A stretch of 58,934 nt of DNA from Pseudomonas botevensis (GTDB taxonomy: Bacteria; Pseudomonadota; Gammaproteobacteria; Pseudomonadales; Pseudomonadaceae), in contig NZ_JAHTKI010000029.1 of NCBI RefSeq assembly GCF_019145475.1, positions 1 to 58,934 on the forward strand. The letters run 5' to 3'. Within the stretch, counting starts at the first letter, position 1, and the number at the start of each line of letters is the position of its first letter. The notes beneath the pieces are model-generated. The model was not told where the DNA came from, made no database searches, and saw nothing but the letters and a program-made list of their open reading frames with translations. Made by a program: the position numbers and the translations under genes. Below are positions 45,337 through 54,088 of this stretch, one piece after another.

Positions 45337-46518
45337 TCAGGTCGGTTCGATGCCGGCATGGGCGGATTGCAGGAGGGTTTCGCCGCAGGCCAGCATCGCG
45401 TCGTTCCATGCCACGTCACGGTGCGCGGCCATGGCCTGAAGGTCGCGCCAGTGCCGCTGAAGCGGATTGGCGGCCACCAGTGACGATGCGCCGAGGCGCT
45501 CCACCAGGCGCCGTACCACCTGCACGCATTGCTGTGCCAGATAGGCGCGGTCGCGTTTGAGCTGCAACAGTTGCCGGGCGTCCAGGGCGCGGTTCTGCAC
45601 ACCGGCCTCATGCAGCCGGGAAACCAGCGAGTCATACAGCAACCCGGCGCTGTACAACTGCGCCGCCGAGTGGGCGGCCAGTTCGGCGATCCGTGGATCA
45701 TGGGTCAGGGCCGAGCCGGCGAGTGCCGCCACATACGTGGCATGGGCGCCTTCGGCGCAACCCAGCAGCGGGCCGATGATCGAAGTGGTGAGATAGGGCA
45801 CCAGGGGCACATGGTCGATGTAGTCGCTGGCGGATTCGGGCGTGCGCTGGGCGAATGTTTCGTGCAGGGCAAACACACGCTCGTGGGGCACCAGCAGCTG
45901 TTGGGTGAGCACGTCATGGGAACCGGTGGCGGCCATGCCGACGCTGTCCCAACTGTCGAGCTTCTGCACCTCCTGTGTGGCCACCAGCACCAGAAAGCGC
46001 GGGGTGTTTTTGGCCTGCGGGTGGTTGGGGCACGGCGCGTTGAGCATCAGCCAGGTGGCGTCCTCGATGCCCGAGCTGAAGCGCCAGCGACCACTCACCC
46101 GTATACCGTCGGCCTCCAGCGACAACTGGCTGTCGCTACTGCTGGAGGCTGAGGCGAACAACTGCCGAGACCCGGCGACGTAGAGCTGATCCTGGCAGCT
46201 CGGGGGCAGGCGTCGGGCGATGCAGCCGTGGCCGCCCACCAGGGCCAGCATCCAGCCGGTGGAGGCACAGGCTCTGGCGGCGATGCGCGCACTGTCCACC
46301 AGGGTTGGCCAATGCCCGTCCTGGGTGGCCGGGGCGCGTGGCGACAGCAAGTCCAGCCAGCCGCCGGCAAACAGTTCGCTGAACGTGCTGGCGCTCAAAC
46401 GACGGTTTTTTTCCGCCGCTGCTGCTCGTTCACGCCAGGCCGGCAGATGCTGGATCGCGCGGTGGCAGAACGCGGGCAGGGCGGCAGGGTGGAACGTCGG
46501 TTCGCTGGAATCAGACAT
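45337..46518 (-). CDS. Acyl-CoA-dehydrogenase-fold flavin oxidase/monooxygenase
   Basis: Protein of 393 aa. The layout is N-terminal helical, middle beta (RVSGRWRFSSGIEDATWLML, DSWDSVGMAATGSHDV) and C-terminal four-helix domain, as in acyl-CoA dehydrogenases and group D flavin monooxygenases (HpaB/HsaA, DszC, N-oxygenases such as KijD3). The catalytic Glu of true acyl-CoA dehydrogenases is not evident, and SSGIEDATW with GSHDV resembles the monooxygenase branch. It may hydroxylate carbon or nitrogen, with flavin supplied by a separate reductase not seen here. ATG 46518 overlaps the previous gene's stop by 8 nt, with GAGGAG 7 nt upstream: a coupled operon gene. Confidence 0.8.
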   Translation of the reverse strand: MSDSSEPTFHPAALPAFCHRAIQHLPAWRERAAAAEKNRRLSASTFSELFAGGWLDLLSPRAPATQDGHWPTLVDSARIAARACASTGWMLALVGGHGCIARRLPPSCQDQLYVAGSRQLFASASSSSDSQLSLEADGIRVSGRWRFSSGIEDATWLMLNAPCPNHPQAKNTPRFLVLVATQEVQKLDSWDSVGMAATGSHDVLTQQLLVPHERVFALHETFAQRTPESASDYIDHVPLVPYLTTSIIGPLLGCAEGAHATYVAALAGSALTHDPRIAELAAHSAAQLYSAGLLYDSLVSRLHEAGVQNRALDARQLLQLKRDRAYLAQQCVQVVRRLVERLGASSLVAANPLQRHWRDLQAMAAHRDVAWNDAMLACGETLLQSAHAGIEPT

Positions 46519-47542
46519 GGCCCGGCTCCTCGACGCGGGCATGGGAAACCGTCAGCCTGCCAATGCGCGCACCTTCGAAACAGAACGCTGCGGGCTGCAC
46601 CACCGGGCCGAGCAGATCGAGAAAGCGTTCGATCTGTTGCGAATCGTCCGAGGCAACGAACTCGCAGAAGTTGCTGCTGCTCCACAGCAGGTGAACATGT
46701 TTGAAGCGCGCCGACAGAGCACTCACCAGCTCTTCCAGGGTGACCTGACCGTTTTGCATCTGTTCAAGCATCTGCTGGCGCTTCCAGCGGATTTCTTCCT
46801 CGCTGAAATAGCGGGTCTTGAACACCTCGTCCTTGATCTGTTCGCGGCGCTGGTATTCCTGCGGGTCGGGGTGGTTGAGCTTTTCCAGGAAAAACGCCAG
46901 TCCGCCGGGCTTGAGAAACTGCCGGATATGGGCGATTTGCCGATCGCGTTCGCGGGTGTAGAACTGGAACGCGGCCATTTCATAGATGAAGTCGAAGCCC
47001 TGGCTGAAGCTCTGGTATTCGGGAGTCTGCAGCAAGGCCGGACTGACTTTGAAGAACGACTGCGGATAAAACCGCGACAGGGCCGGGTCGGCATGCTGCT
47101 CGAAAGGTATCTGGTTGGCCCGGTTGGGCGACGCGGTCAAGCTGCGGATCAGGCCTTGGGAATGACCGGCCAGCGCACGGCCGTTAGCGCCGTCGAAGGC
47201 ATCCACTTCGAACAGGCTGAAGGTCTGTCCGGCTTCCCGTGGGCTGGCCTGGGCCAGGCGGGTCAGGGCGACACCGACGCGGGACAGCTCTTCGAGGATG
47301 TACGGCACACTGGCCAGGAAGTGCGAGAACAAGGGCCCCGCGCCGGCGATCAGGCGATCGTGGTAGTCGAGGACGTGCGGGTCGTCGATCTGCGATCTCA
47401 AGTGGCTGTGCAATGACTGCAAGGGCACCTGGCTGGCGCCTGTGGCCAGGCTGTGGAAATGCTCGGCCAGTTTGAGCATGGCGCTTTGTTGCAGGTCCCG
47501 GTCGAGGCTGGCCTCGTCCATTGGCGGCGGGCAAGTATTCAT
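46511..47542 (-). CDS. SAM-dependent-methyltransferase-like protein with degenerate motif I
   Basis: Protein of 343 aa. The second half looks like a class I fold (FDFIYEMAAFQFYTRERDRQIAHIRQFLKPGGLAFFLEKLN, quoted in part: motifs post-II to III). Motif I, usually E/DxGxGxG, reads FEVDAFDGANGR (111-122), with D and F in place of the first two glycines. A long N-terminal helical region (1-100) precedes it. Such departures occur in SAM enzymes that do not methylate, such as the azetidine-forming AzeJ and VioH group; a link to these is only a hypothesis. AGGAG is 8 nt before the ATG; 16 nt separate it from the ligase. In the operon it lies between ligase and oxidase genes. Confidence 0.72.
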   Translation of the reverse strand: MNTCPPPMDEASLDRDLQQSAMLKLAEHFHSLATGASQVPLQSLHSHLRSQIDDPHVLDYHDRLIAGAGPLFSHFLASVPYILEELSRVGVALTRLAQASPREAGQTFSLFEVDAFDGANGRALAGHSQGLIRSLTASPNRANQIPFEQHADPALSRFYPQSFFKVSPALLQTPEYQSFSQGFDFIYEMAAFQFYTRERDRQIAHIRQFLKPGGLAFFLEKLNHPDPQEYQRREQIKDEVFKTRYFSEEEIRWKRQQMLEQMQNGQVTLEELVSALSARFKHVHLLWSSSNFCEFVASDDSQQIERFLDLLGPVVQPAAFCFEGARIGRLTVSHARVEEPGHV

Positions 47543-47558
47543 GAGATAGCTCCTGCTG

Positions 47559-49100
47559 TCAGATCAGTCCTTTGGCGGTGAACTTGCCCGAGTCGGTTTT
47601 CGGCAAGGCCTCGAGAAATACGCAGTGGGCCGGCACCATGTGCCAGTCCAGGCGGGCCTTGCAGTAGTCGAGCAAGGCCTCTTCGCTGGTCTGGCGATGC
47701 TCGGCATCGAGCACGATGCAGGCCTTGGGGACGTGGCCGGCCGACTCATCGGGCACCGGCACCACCAGCACCTGCGCGACCGCCGGGTGCGCGGCCAGGC
47801 ACTGCTCGATTTCCCGTGGGTTGACGTTCCAGATATTGCGCGCGAACACGTCGTCCTTGCGGGCTACGTAGTAGAGGTAGCCCTCGGCGTCACGCTTGAA
47901 CAGGTCACCGGTGCGGTACAGCCGGGAATGGCCGAATGCGTCGTGGATAAAGGCATTGGCATTGGCCTCGGGCATGTTCCAGTACTCGAGCATCAGGTAG
48001 TCGCTGGTCACCAGCAGTTCGCCGACCTGACCCGGTTCGTCGATGGCCCGGCCCTGTTCGTCGATCAAGTACAGACTGACGCCCGGCAGGGGCTTGCCCA
48101 CCGACGTCGGACGCTGGTCGATTTCCTCGGGCGGCAGGTAGCTGACGCGCTTGCATTCGGTGAGCCCATAGTTGGAGAAAATCTGCACCTGCGGCAGCGC
48201 CTGGCGGATCCGCTGGATATGCCGGGTGTGCAAGGCCTGACCGCTGCTGGAGATATAACGCAGGCCGGGAATCCGCGCCTGCCATTGCGGGCCGGTGTCG
48301 GCCAGCAGGAAAAACACCGGGGGGAACACATGCATCGCGGTGACCGCTTCACGCTCGACCACCGCGAGGACATCCTCCGCGCTGCTGGCTGGCCGGCTCT
48401 CGATGACGCTGGTGGCGCCAGCGAACAGCGGCATCATGACGTTGTAGACGCCATAGTCGGAGGCCAGCGTCGAGTAGCTGAGAATGCGGTCGTCCGGGCG
48501 GTTCTGCAGATAGGTGGTGACCCGGCTCGAAGCCGCCAGCATGATCCGGTGATTGACCAGCACGCCCTTGGGATTGAAGGTCGAACCCGAGGTATAGAAG
48601 ATCGATGTCGGACGCTCGGGATCAGCGTCGAGAGGTGGAATGGCCGGGGCGTGTTGTGCCCGGTGCGCGGCAAGGGCGTCGGCCAGCTGGATAACCCGGG
48701 GTGTGGCCGTGGGGACGGGCACGGTGAGCAGGATCAACTCCAGCCCGGCGGCCTCGATCAGCGCTGGCAGGTCATCGGTGCGGTCGGTGATCAACACCCG
48801 CGCGCCGGAATGTTTGAGTTGATGAATCAGCTTGGCGCGACTCAGGGTGTGGTGGGTGGCGGCGGTGATTGCTCCGGCTTGCAGCACACCCAGGTAGGCG
48901 CCGATCAGTTCGACAGAAATGGGCGCATACAGCCCGACGCGATCGCCTGGCGCGACCCCCAGGGTCGGCAGCAGGGCGGCGAAATCATCCGCGCGTTGCT
49001 GCAATTGCTCATACGTGGTCGCGACCCCGTCCAGAACGATGGCCGATTTTGTCGGGTATTTTCTCGCGTTATCGGCGATGACCTGATGGAACAGTTGCAT
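47559..49100 (-). CDS. Stand-alone adenylate-forming ligase (acyl/aryl-AMP ligase)
   Basis: Protein of 513 aa of the ANL superfamily. P-loop YTSGSTFNPKGV (169-180), middle motif SNYGLTECKR, YRTGDLFKRD, and the C-terminal catalytic Lys in PKTDSGKFTAKG near 506. No carrier, condensation or reductase domain is fused, and none is nearby. It would activate a carboxylic acid with ATP, then pass it to CoA, a free amine or a distant carrier protein. Closest look: class I benzoate/acyl-CoA ligases. AGGA stands 9 nt before the ATG. Second gene of the operon, 33 nt after the methyltransferase. Confidence 0.88.
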   Translation of the reverse strand: MQLFHQVIADNARKYPTKSAIVLDGVATTYEQLQQRADDFAALLPTLGVAPGDRVGLYAPISVELIGAYLGVLQAGAITAATHHTLSRAKLIHQLKHSGARVLITDRTDDLPALIEAAGLELILLTVPVPTATPRVIQLADALAAHRAQHAPAIPPLDADPERPTSIFYTSGSTFNPKGVLVNHRIMLAASSRVTTYLQNRPDDRILSYSTLASDYGVYNVMMPLFAGATSVIESRPASSAEDVLAVVEREAVTAMHVFPPVFFLLADTGPQWQARIPGLRYISSSGQALHTRHIQRIRQALPQVQIFSNYGLTECKRVSYLPPEEIDQRPTSVGKPLPGVSLYLIDEQGRAIDEPGQVGELLVTSDYLMLEYWNMPEANANAFIHDAFGHSRLYRTGDLFKRDAEGYLYYVARKDDVFARNIWNVNPREIEQCLAAHPAVAQVLVVPVPDESAGHVPKACIVLDAEHRQTSEEALLDYCKARLDWHMVPAHCVFLEALPKTDSGKFTAKGLI

Positions 49101-49133
49101 GGCTCAAGATCCTTTCAAGCACAAGTTGGGGAG

Positions 49134-49814
49134 TTATTGGCGCTTTCTGGCACACACCGAAACATAAGTGCCTTGCCAGGTATAAGGATCAATCGGCAAG
49201 TTGTCTGAGTTGCTCAGCGGCCAACTCTGTTTGTCGAAGAATTTATTGAACGAATAAATATCGAAGTCGCCGAGCCAGGCATCGAAGAAACCTTCGCTCT
49301 CCTGAATGGATAATCCGGCTTCCTTGTCCCAGATAAAGGGCTCGCCACTTTCCTGGAAATAACGGGTCAGGTCGGAGAGAAGATCGAGAAATATATAACC
49401 GCCTGGTTTCACTGCGCTGATGATTTTCGGAATGACCTGTAGGAGTTCTTCGCGGGTAAAGAAGTGCAGGACTTCGGAACAGACAAGTACGTCATAACTT
49501 TCATGGGCGGGGACATAGTTCAGGATGTCGGTCTGCTGAAAGTTCAGCTCACGCAGCCACGGGTTATGCTTGCGGCTCTGAACGGTGCTGTCGACCATGT
49601 CGACACCGCTCAGGCTGTAGCCCTTGCGCGCCAGGGCGGTGAGGTTGCGACCATCGCCGCAACCCAGCTCCAGAGCCTGGCCCGGACCGTCGGGCAGGCT
49701 GTCGAGAAACTGTTTGAATTCACCGCGAAGTTCACCGAACAGTGTGCCGTTGTCGCAGGCGCTGTATTCGCTGTCATACCATTCTTTCAGGACGCAACTG
49801 TTCACTACTTTCAT
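49134..49814 (-). CDS. Class I SAM-dependent methyltransferase, first gene of the operon
   Basis: Protein of 226 aa with a textbook motif I, ALELGCGDGRNLTAL, acidic end of beta-2 (LSGVDMVDS), YDVLVCSEVLHFF (motif II/post-I) and IISAVKPGGYIFLDLLSDL (motif III). Substrate unknown; the fold suits a small O- or N-acceptor. ATG 49814 has GAG 8 nt upstream; a frame to 49850 adds 12 unlikely residues. It leads the six-gene minus-strand operon; the promoter must lie in the following AT-rich gap. Confidence 0.88.
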   Translation of the reverse strand: MKVVNSCVLKEWYDSEYSACDNGTLFGELRGEFKQFLDSLPDGPGQALELGCGDGRNLTALARKGYSLSGVDMVDSTVQSRKHNPWLRELNFQQTDILNYVPAHESYDVLVCSEVLHFFTREELLQVIPKIISAVKPGGYIFLDLLSDLTRYFQESGEPFIWDKEAGLSIQESEGFFDAWLGDFDIYSFNKFFDKQSWPLSNSDNLPIDPYTWQGTYVSVCARKRQ

Positions 49815-50194
49815 AGTTGTTCTCGGACATCGATAGACGTGAGCACACAAGGAATCGCGCAGAGTGAAAGCGTGCGATCAATGAATCAGGTATGGCGTGG
49901 AAGATAGGAAAGCCAGATTCTGGGGCAGGAATGGAACGGGCGAGAGCAAGACATAATGAAACTCCATTTCATTGTTGTTCTGACGAGTGTCCATGGTTAT
50001 CGGAAGTTGTGAATGACTCGATAACGCAGCGGATGTTTTCATCGCGCGGCTTTGCCTGTCAAGGCGAAGTACAAGCGCATATGGGTTATTTTTGTCACGG
50101 TGCAGTGACATTTTCCCTGACGGTTATTCATGGGTAAGATCCGGCAAGTGCCGCGTTTCCAATTTCCAATAACGACAAAAAACAGGAGTCATCG
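49815..50194. other. Intergenic region with inverted repeat upstream of the operon
   Basis: About 380 nt between the divergent methyltransferase and Gfo/Idh genes, with more A and T than the genes. It contains AATGAAA - CTCCA - TTTCATT (49955-49973), a perfect 7-bp inverted repeat about 140 nt upstream of the operon. No coding frame is convincing. Confidence 0.5.
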
Positions 50195-51121
50195 ATGCTA
50201 CCGATCCGTCTCGGTCTGGTGGGTTACGGCAAGATCGCCCAGGATCAGCACGTTCCCGCGATCAACGCCAATCCCGCGTTTCAACTGGTGGCGGTCGCCA
50301 CCCAAGGCAAGCCCTGCGCCGGCGTGGAGAATTTTCAGTCTTTGAGCGAACTGCTCGAAAACGGCCCGCACGTCGACGCGATTGCGTTTTGCACGCCGCC
50401 CCAGGGCCGGTTCGCCCTGGTGCAGCAGGCGTTGGCCGCCGGCAAGCATGTACTGGTGGAAAAGCCGCCGTGCGCCACCCTGGGTGAGGCAATGGCATTG
50501 GTCAGTCAGGCCGAGGCGCAAGGCGTCAGCGGCTTGTTTGCCTGGCACTCACGCTACGCGCCGGGTATCGAAGCGGCTCGAGACTGGCTCGCCACTCGCA
50601 CCCTGCAGAGTGTTCAGATCGACTGGAAAGAGGACGTGCGCAAATGGCACCCCGGTCAGGCATGGATCTGGCAGCCCGGCGGGCTGGGCGTTTTCGATCC
50701 GGGCATCAATGCCTTGTCGATCGCCACCCATTTGCTGGCGCTGCCGCTGTTCGTTGAGTCCGCCGAATTGCGTGTCCCGAGCAACTGTCAGTCGCCTATC
50801 GCCGCGTCCATCAGAATGTCGGACACGCGTCTGCTCGATGTCCGCGCGGAGTTCGATTTCGACCACGGCCATGACGAACTCTGGAGCATCGAGATCCGCT
50901 GTGCCGAAGGCCGCCTGCGACTGGACAACGGCGGCGCACTGTTGAGCATCGACGGTGTGCGCCAAGCGGTTGCGGAGGAGGGCGAGTACGCGGCGGTGTA
51001 TCGGCATTTCCAGCAACTGATCGCCGACAAGGCCAGCGATCTGGATCTGCAACCGTTGCGTCTGGTGGCCGACAGTTTCTTCGTGGGCAGTCGGACGTCG
51101 GTCGAACCGTTTTACGATTGA
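50195..51121 (+). CDS. Gfo/Idh/MocA oxidoreductase, D-galactose 1-dehydrogenase-like
   Basis: Protein of 308 aa. Rossmann start IRLGLVGYGKIAQDQHVPAI; then FCTPPQGRFALVQQALAAGKHVLVEKPP with the catalytic Lys of EKP; second-domain motif VRKWHPGQAWIWQPGGLGVFDPGINALSI. This strongly recalls Pseudomonas D-galactose 1-dehydrogenase, which makes galactonolactone with NAD, from memory. AGGAG is 7 nt before the ATG. It stands alone and divergent from the EctC-like operon; whether it belongs to that pathway is open. Confidence 0.82.
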   Translation: MLPIRLGLVGYGKIAQDQHVPAINANPAFQLVAVATQGKPCAGVENFQSLSELLENGPHVDAIAFCTPPQGRFALVQQALAAGKHVLVEKPPCATLGEAMALVSQAEAQGVSGLFAWHSRYAPGIEAARDWLATRTLQSVQIDWKEDVRKWHPGQAWIWQPGGLGVFDPGINALSIATHLLALPLFVESAELRVPSNCQSPIAASIRMSDTRLLDVRAEFDFDHGHDELWSIEIRCAEGRLRLDNGGALLSIDGVRQAVAEEGEYAAVYRHFQQLIADKASDLDLQPLRLVADSFFVGSRTSVEPFYD

Positions 51122-51206
51122 GCGGGATACACAGACGCGGGCGACGAGCATTTCGAATCCGTGGTGTCCTGCCATTGGCAGGGCGGCCACGGTTCCGGCT
51201 CGAATA

Positions 51207-53333
51207 TCAGAATGTGTAAGCGATCCCTGCCTGCACGGTTCTTGGCGCCCCAGGGTAGACGTAGGTATTGAAGGCACCCTCGTCGTAGCCCTTGTTGAAG
51301 ATATTCTTCAAATCCAGATTGAGCCGCACGTTTTCGTTCACTTTATAAAAGCTCAAGAGGTCGACGACGCTGTATTGATCCATGTTGTAGGTCTGCGTAG
51401 CCGTCTGGCCGGCGCGGTCATCGACGTATTTGACGCCTACTCCCAGCCCCAGTCCCTTGGCCATGCCGTCCTGGAACTCATAGGTGTTCAGCAGGCTGAA
51501 ACTGTTACGCGGGATATTGGCCAGACGTGTGCCGGTCGGTAGCGAGTTGTCCTTGGTGACCTCTGCGTCTACATAGGCGTAGCCGCCGATCACCCGCCAT
51601 TCAGGAGTAAGGTTGCTGGCAACATTGATGTCCAGGCCACGGCTGCGAACCTGTCCGGCGGCGACACTGTAATTCGGGTCAACCGGATCGCGGGTCAGGA
51701 CGTTTTCCTTGACGATATGGTAGATCGCCGTGTCCAGGCTCAACTGACCATCCAGCGATTCCCATTTGAGGCCCAGCTCATAGGATTTGCCCTTTTCCGG
51801 ATCGAACCCGGCGCCGTCTCGGCTGGCCCCGGTGTTGGGTTTGAAGGAGCGGGCGGTGTTCGCATAAGCCGAGAGCGTATCGGTGAGGGCGTAGATCAAT
51901 CCGAAGCGAGGGGTGACTGAGTTGTCCGCCGCTTCCCAGCCTTTTGTGCCCGGCAGGTAGTTATCGTACTGATGCTCGAACCGTTCGAAACGCACCCCGG
52001 CCAGTGCAGACAGGCGATCGGTCAGCGCCACCTGATCCTGTACGAATGCTGCCCACGTCTTGAGGTTTTCCTTGTCGTGGGTCGTGGTACGCGTCAACGC
52101 CGGCCGGGCCTGGCCCAGTGTCGGATTGAAAATATTGATCGGATAGGCGCCGGTACCTGCGGCAGAGCGCTGGATGATGGACTTGTAGTCGTAGTCTTCG
52201 TACTCAACGCCGGTGAGCAGGGTATGCGCGAGTCCACCGGTATCGAAATGGCCGGTCAGGTTCAACTGGTAGTCCTTGTCCGTCCATTCCAGTTTGCGGT
52301 AATTGAAGTTTCGTCCCAGGGTTTGCCCGTCGGCCTGCAGTCCGTTGGCTTCCACCGCGTTGCCTTTGAGGCTGCCATCCAGTACTTGCATGCCCCCACC
52401 CAGCGTCCAGTTGTCGTTGAGCAGGTGCTCGAAACGGATCTGGGCCATGTTGTTGTCGTTGTGCAGCAGATTGTCGCTGCCTTTTTCCCAGATGTTGGTA
52501 TCACGTGAAGCGCTGCCGGCCTGATTGGGCAGGCGGGTGAGGCCGCGATCCAGAGGGTGATTGTTGCGCATGAAGTCACCTTCGAAAACGATCTTCGTGG
52601 TGTCTGAAAGCTGCCAGCTCAAGACCGGTGCCACGTCATAGCGCTCGCTGTCGACATCGTCCCGGAAGCTGTCGCCGCCTTCGCCCAGAATGTTCAAGCG
52701 ATAAGCGAGTTTGCCTTCCTCATCGAGTGGGCCGGAAGCATCCAGCGTTGCGCGATGCATGCCCTGATCATCGAACTGGCTGCCCAGCGTGACTTTGCGC
52801 TCATTCAGCGGTTGCTTGCTGACAACGTTGAAAGTGCCACCGGGATCGCCGCGTCCGTAAAGGGCGGTGGAGGGACCACGCAGCACTTCCAGGCGTTCTA
52901 CGGTGTTCGCGTCTGGCGCATTCGGATAGCCACGGTTGATGGGGAAACCGTTGCGATAGAACTCGCCGGTGGTAAAGCCTCGCACGGTGAATGTGGTCAG
53001 GCCCTGACCGCCGAAGTTGTTCGCCCGGCCAATTCCGCCTGCGTAATCCAGGGCGTCCTGCAAGCGGGTCGAGCCGGTGTCCTCAATTACATCCTTTGGC
53101 ACAACGCTGACCGATTGCGGTGTTTCATGCAGGGCGGTGTCGGTACGTGTCGCGCTTTTTGATCGTGACGCCTTGTAACCGATAACAGGGCCGTCCGCGT
53201 TTTCGATTTCGCCGGCACTGATGCTCATTGAGGGAAGTTCGATTGAGTCCGGTGACGGGCGGGTAACGGAATCAGCCCAGGCGGATGGCAGAGCGGCATT
53301 CAGAACACACAATGAAGCAAGCGTGAGACGCAC
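51207..53333 (-). CDS. TonB-dependent siderophore receptor
   Basis: Protein of 708 aa from GTG 53333 (CAGGA 9 nt upstream). That start gives a clean signal peptide ending ALPSAWA-DS near residue 20; a frame to 53384 would begin inside the Fur-like box. Plug domain: QSVSVVPKDVIEDTGSTRLQDALDYAGGIG, quoted in part, then TFTVRGF and VERLEVLRGPSTALYGRGDPGGTFNVVSKQP. A 22-strand barrel follows and the protein ends in Phe (AYTF), as needed for outer-membrane insertion. No N-terminal signalling domain, so it is a plain transducer. The fhuE/fpvA-like pattern suggests a hydroxamate siderophore, but the ligand cannot be read. Only a regulator-like palindrome and Lrp gene flank it. Confidence 0.93.
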   Translation of the reverse strand: MRLTLASLCVLNAALPSAWADSVTRPSPDSIELPSMSISAGEIENADGPVIGYKASRSKSATRTDTALHETPQSVSVVPKDVIEDTGSTRLQDALDYAGGIGRANNFGGQGLTTFTVRGFTTGEFYRNGFPINRGYPNAPDANTVERLEVLRGPSTALYGRGDPGGTFNVVSKQPLNERKVTLGSQFDDQGMHRATLDASGPLDEEGKLAYRLNILGEGGDSFRDDVDSERYDVAPVLSWQLSDTTKIVFEGDFMRNNHPLDRGLTRLPNQAGSASRDTNIWEKGSDNLLHNDNNMAQIRFEHLLNDNWTLGGGMQVLDGSLKGNAVEANGLQADGQTLGRNFNYRKLEWTDKDYQLNLTGHFDTGGLAHTLLTGVEYEDYDYKSIIQRSAAGTGAYPINIFNPTLGQARPALTRTTTHDKENLKTWAAFVQDQVALTDRLSALAGVRFERFEHQYDNYLPGTKGWEAADNSVTPRFGLIYALTDTLSAYANTARSFKPNTGASRDGAGFDPEKGKSYELGLKWESLDGQLSLDTAIYHIVKENVLTRDPVDPNYSVAAGQVRSRGLDINVASNLTPEWRVIGGYAYVDAEVTKDNSLPTGTRLANIPRNSFSLLNTYEFQDGMAKGLGLGVGVKYVDDRAGQTATQTYNMDQYSVVDLLSFYKVNENVRLNLDLKNIFNKGYDEGAFNTYVYPGAPRTVQAGIAYTF

Positions 53334-53375
53334 GATGAAAATCCTGATCGAGAAAGCGGGGGGCAGCATCTTACT

Positions 53376-53394
53376 GACAATCATTCTCTTTCGC
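53376..53394. promoter_or_regulatory. Fur-box-like site upstream of the TonB receptor
   Basis: Minus-strand GCGAAAGAGAATGATTGTC resembles the Pseudomonas Fur consensus (AATGAGAATGATTATC-type), 43 nt before the receptor start. It fits iron-repressed expression. Match is partial. Confidence 0.6.
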
Positions 53395-53405
53395 GATAGC
53401 AGGTG

Positions 53406-53419
53406 TACGGTATACCGTA
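53406..53419. promoter_or_regulatory. Perfect 14-bp palindrome TACGGTATACCGTA
   Basis: Self-complementary over 14 bp, 12 bp beyond the Fur-like site and 24 bp from the Lrp stop. The GTATAC centre resembles GntR-family sites. It may be a second operator for the receptor promoter. Confidence 0.45.
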
Positions 53420-53442
53420 TTTATTTGTGGGTTTCCTTGCCG

Positions 53443-53925
53443 TCAGGCCTTTGCAGGCGCCGGTTCGAGGACCGGAACGTGATTCCCGGTCTTGACGTCG
53501 CTCATCGAGACCAGGGTTTTGAAGCGCTTGACGTTGTTGTTCTGGAAAAACAACTCGCGGGTGATCTGCGTGTATTGAGCCATGTTCTGCACGAGCATGA
53601 TCAACACGAAATCGCATTCCCCCGCCACGTAGTAGCACTGCTGAACCTGAGGGCAGGCGAGGAACGTGCGCTTCATCTCATCCAGCAAGTCGAGGCGTTC
53701 GGTCTCGACTTCGACTTCGGTGATCACCGTCAGCGTGTAGCCGAGTGCCTCGGCGTTGATGCATGCGACGGTGCCCTGGATGACGCCTTCGGCGGTCATT
53801 TTTTTCAATCGCCGGTTCACCGCCGCCGAGGACAGGTTGACCTTTTCACCGAGGTCGATCTGCGAGGTGCTGGCGTCGCGCTGTACGGCGTCCAGCAGGG
53901 CCAGGTCAAAGTGATCGAGGTTCAT
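53443..53925 (-). CDS. Lrp/AsnC-family regulator
   Basis: Protein of 160 aa. N-terminal winged helix (NLDHFDLALLDAVQRDASTSQIDLGEKVNLSSAAVNRRLKKM, quoted in part), then the RAM ligand domain (TVITEVEVETERLDLLDEMKRTFLACPQVQQCYYVAGECDFVL, quoted in part). GGA stands 8 nt before ATG 53925; ATG 53934 is an alternative. It is divergent from the hydrolase and diaminopropionate lyase genes, 163 nt apart, so it probably senses an amino acid and controls that operon. Confidence 0.92.
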   Translation of the reverse strand: MNLDHFDLALLDAVQRDASTSQIDLGEKVNLSSAAVNRRLKKMTAEGVIQGTVACINAEALGYTLTVITEVEVETERLDLLDEMKRTFLACPQVQQCYYVAGECDFVLIMLVQNMAQYTQITRELFFQNNNVKRFKTLVSMSDVKTGNHVPVLEPAPAKA

Positions 53926-54088
53926 GTTGCTCATCCGTAATCGTTTGGCGACAAACGCCGCTTCGGTGCAATGGAAATTCACAAACGGGCCGTAAATCAA
54001 GATTTTCCTGCGTCGTGAGCTAATAGAATTTCCCCAGGTTGAATAAAGGGTGGGCGAAACCCTGTTTCGCTTGCCACAGGAGATTCAG

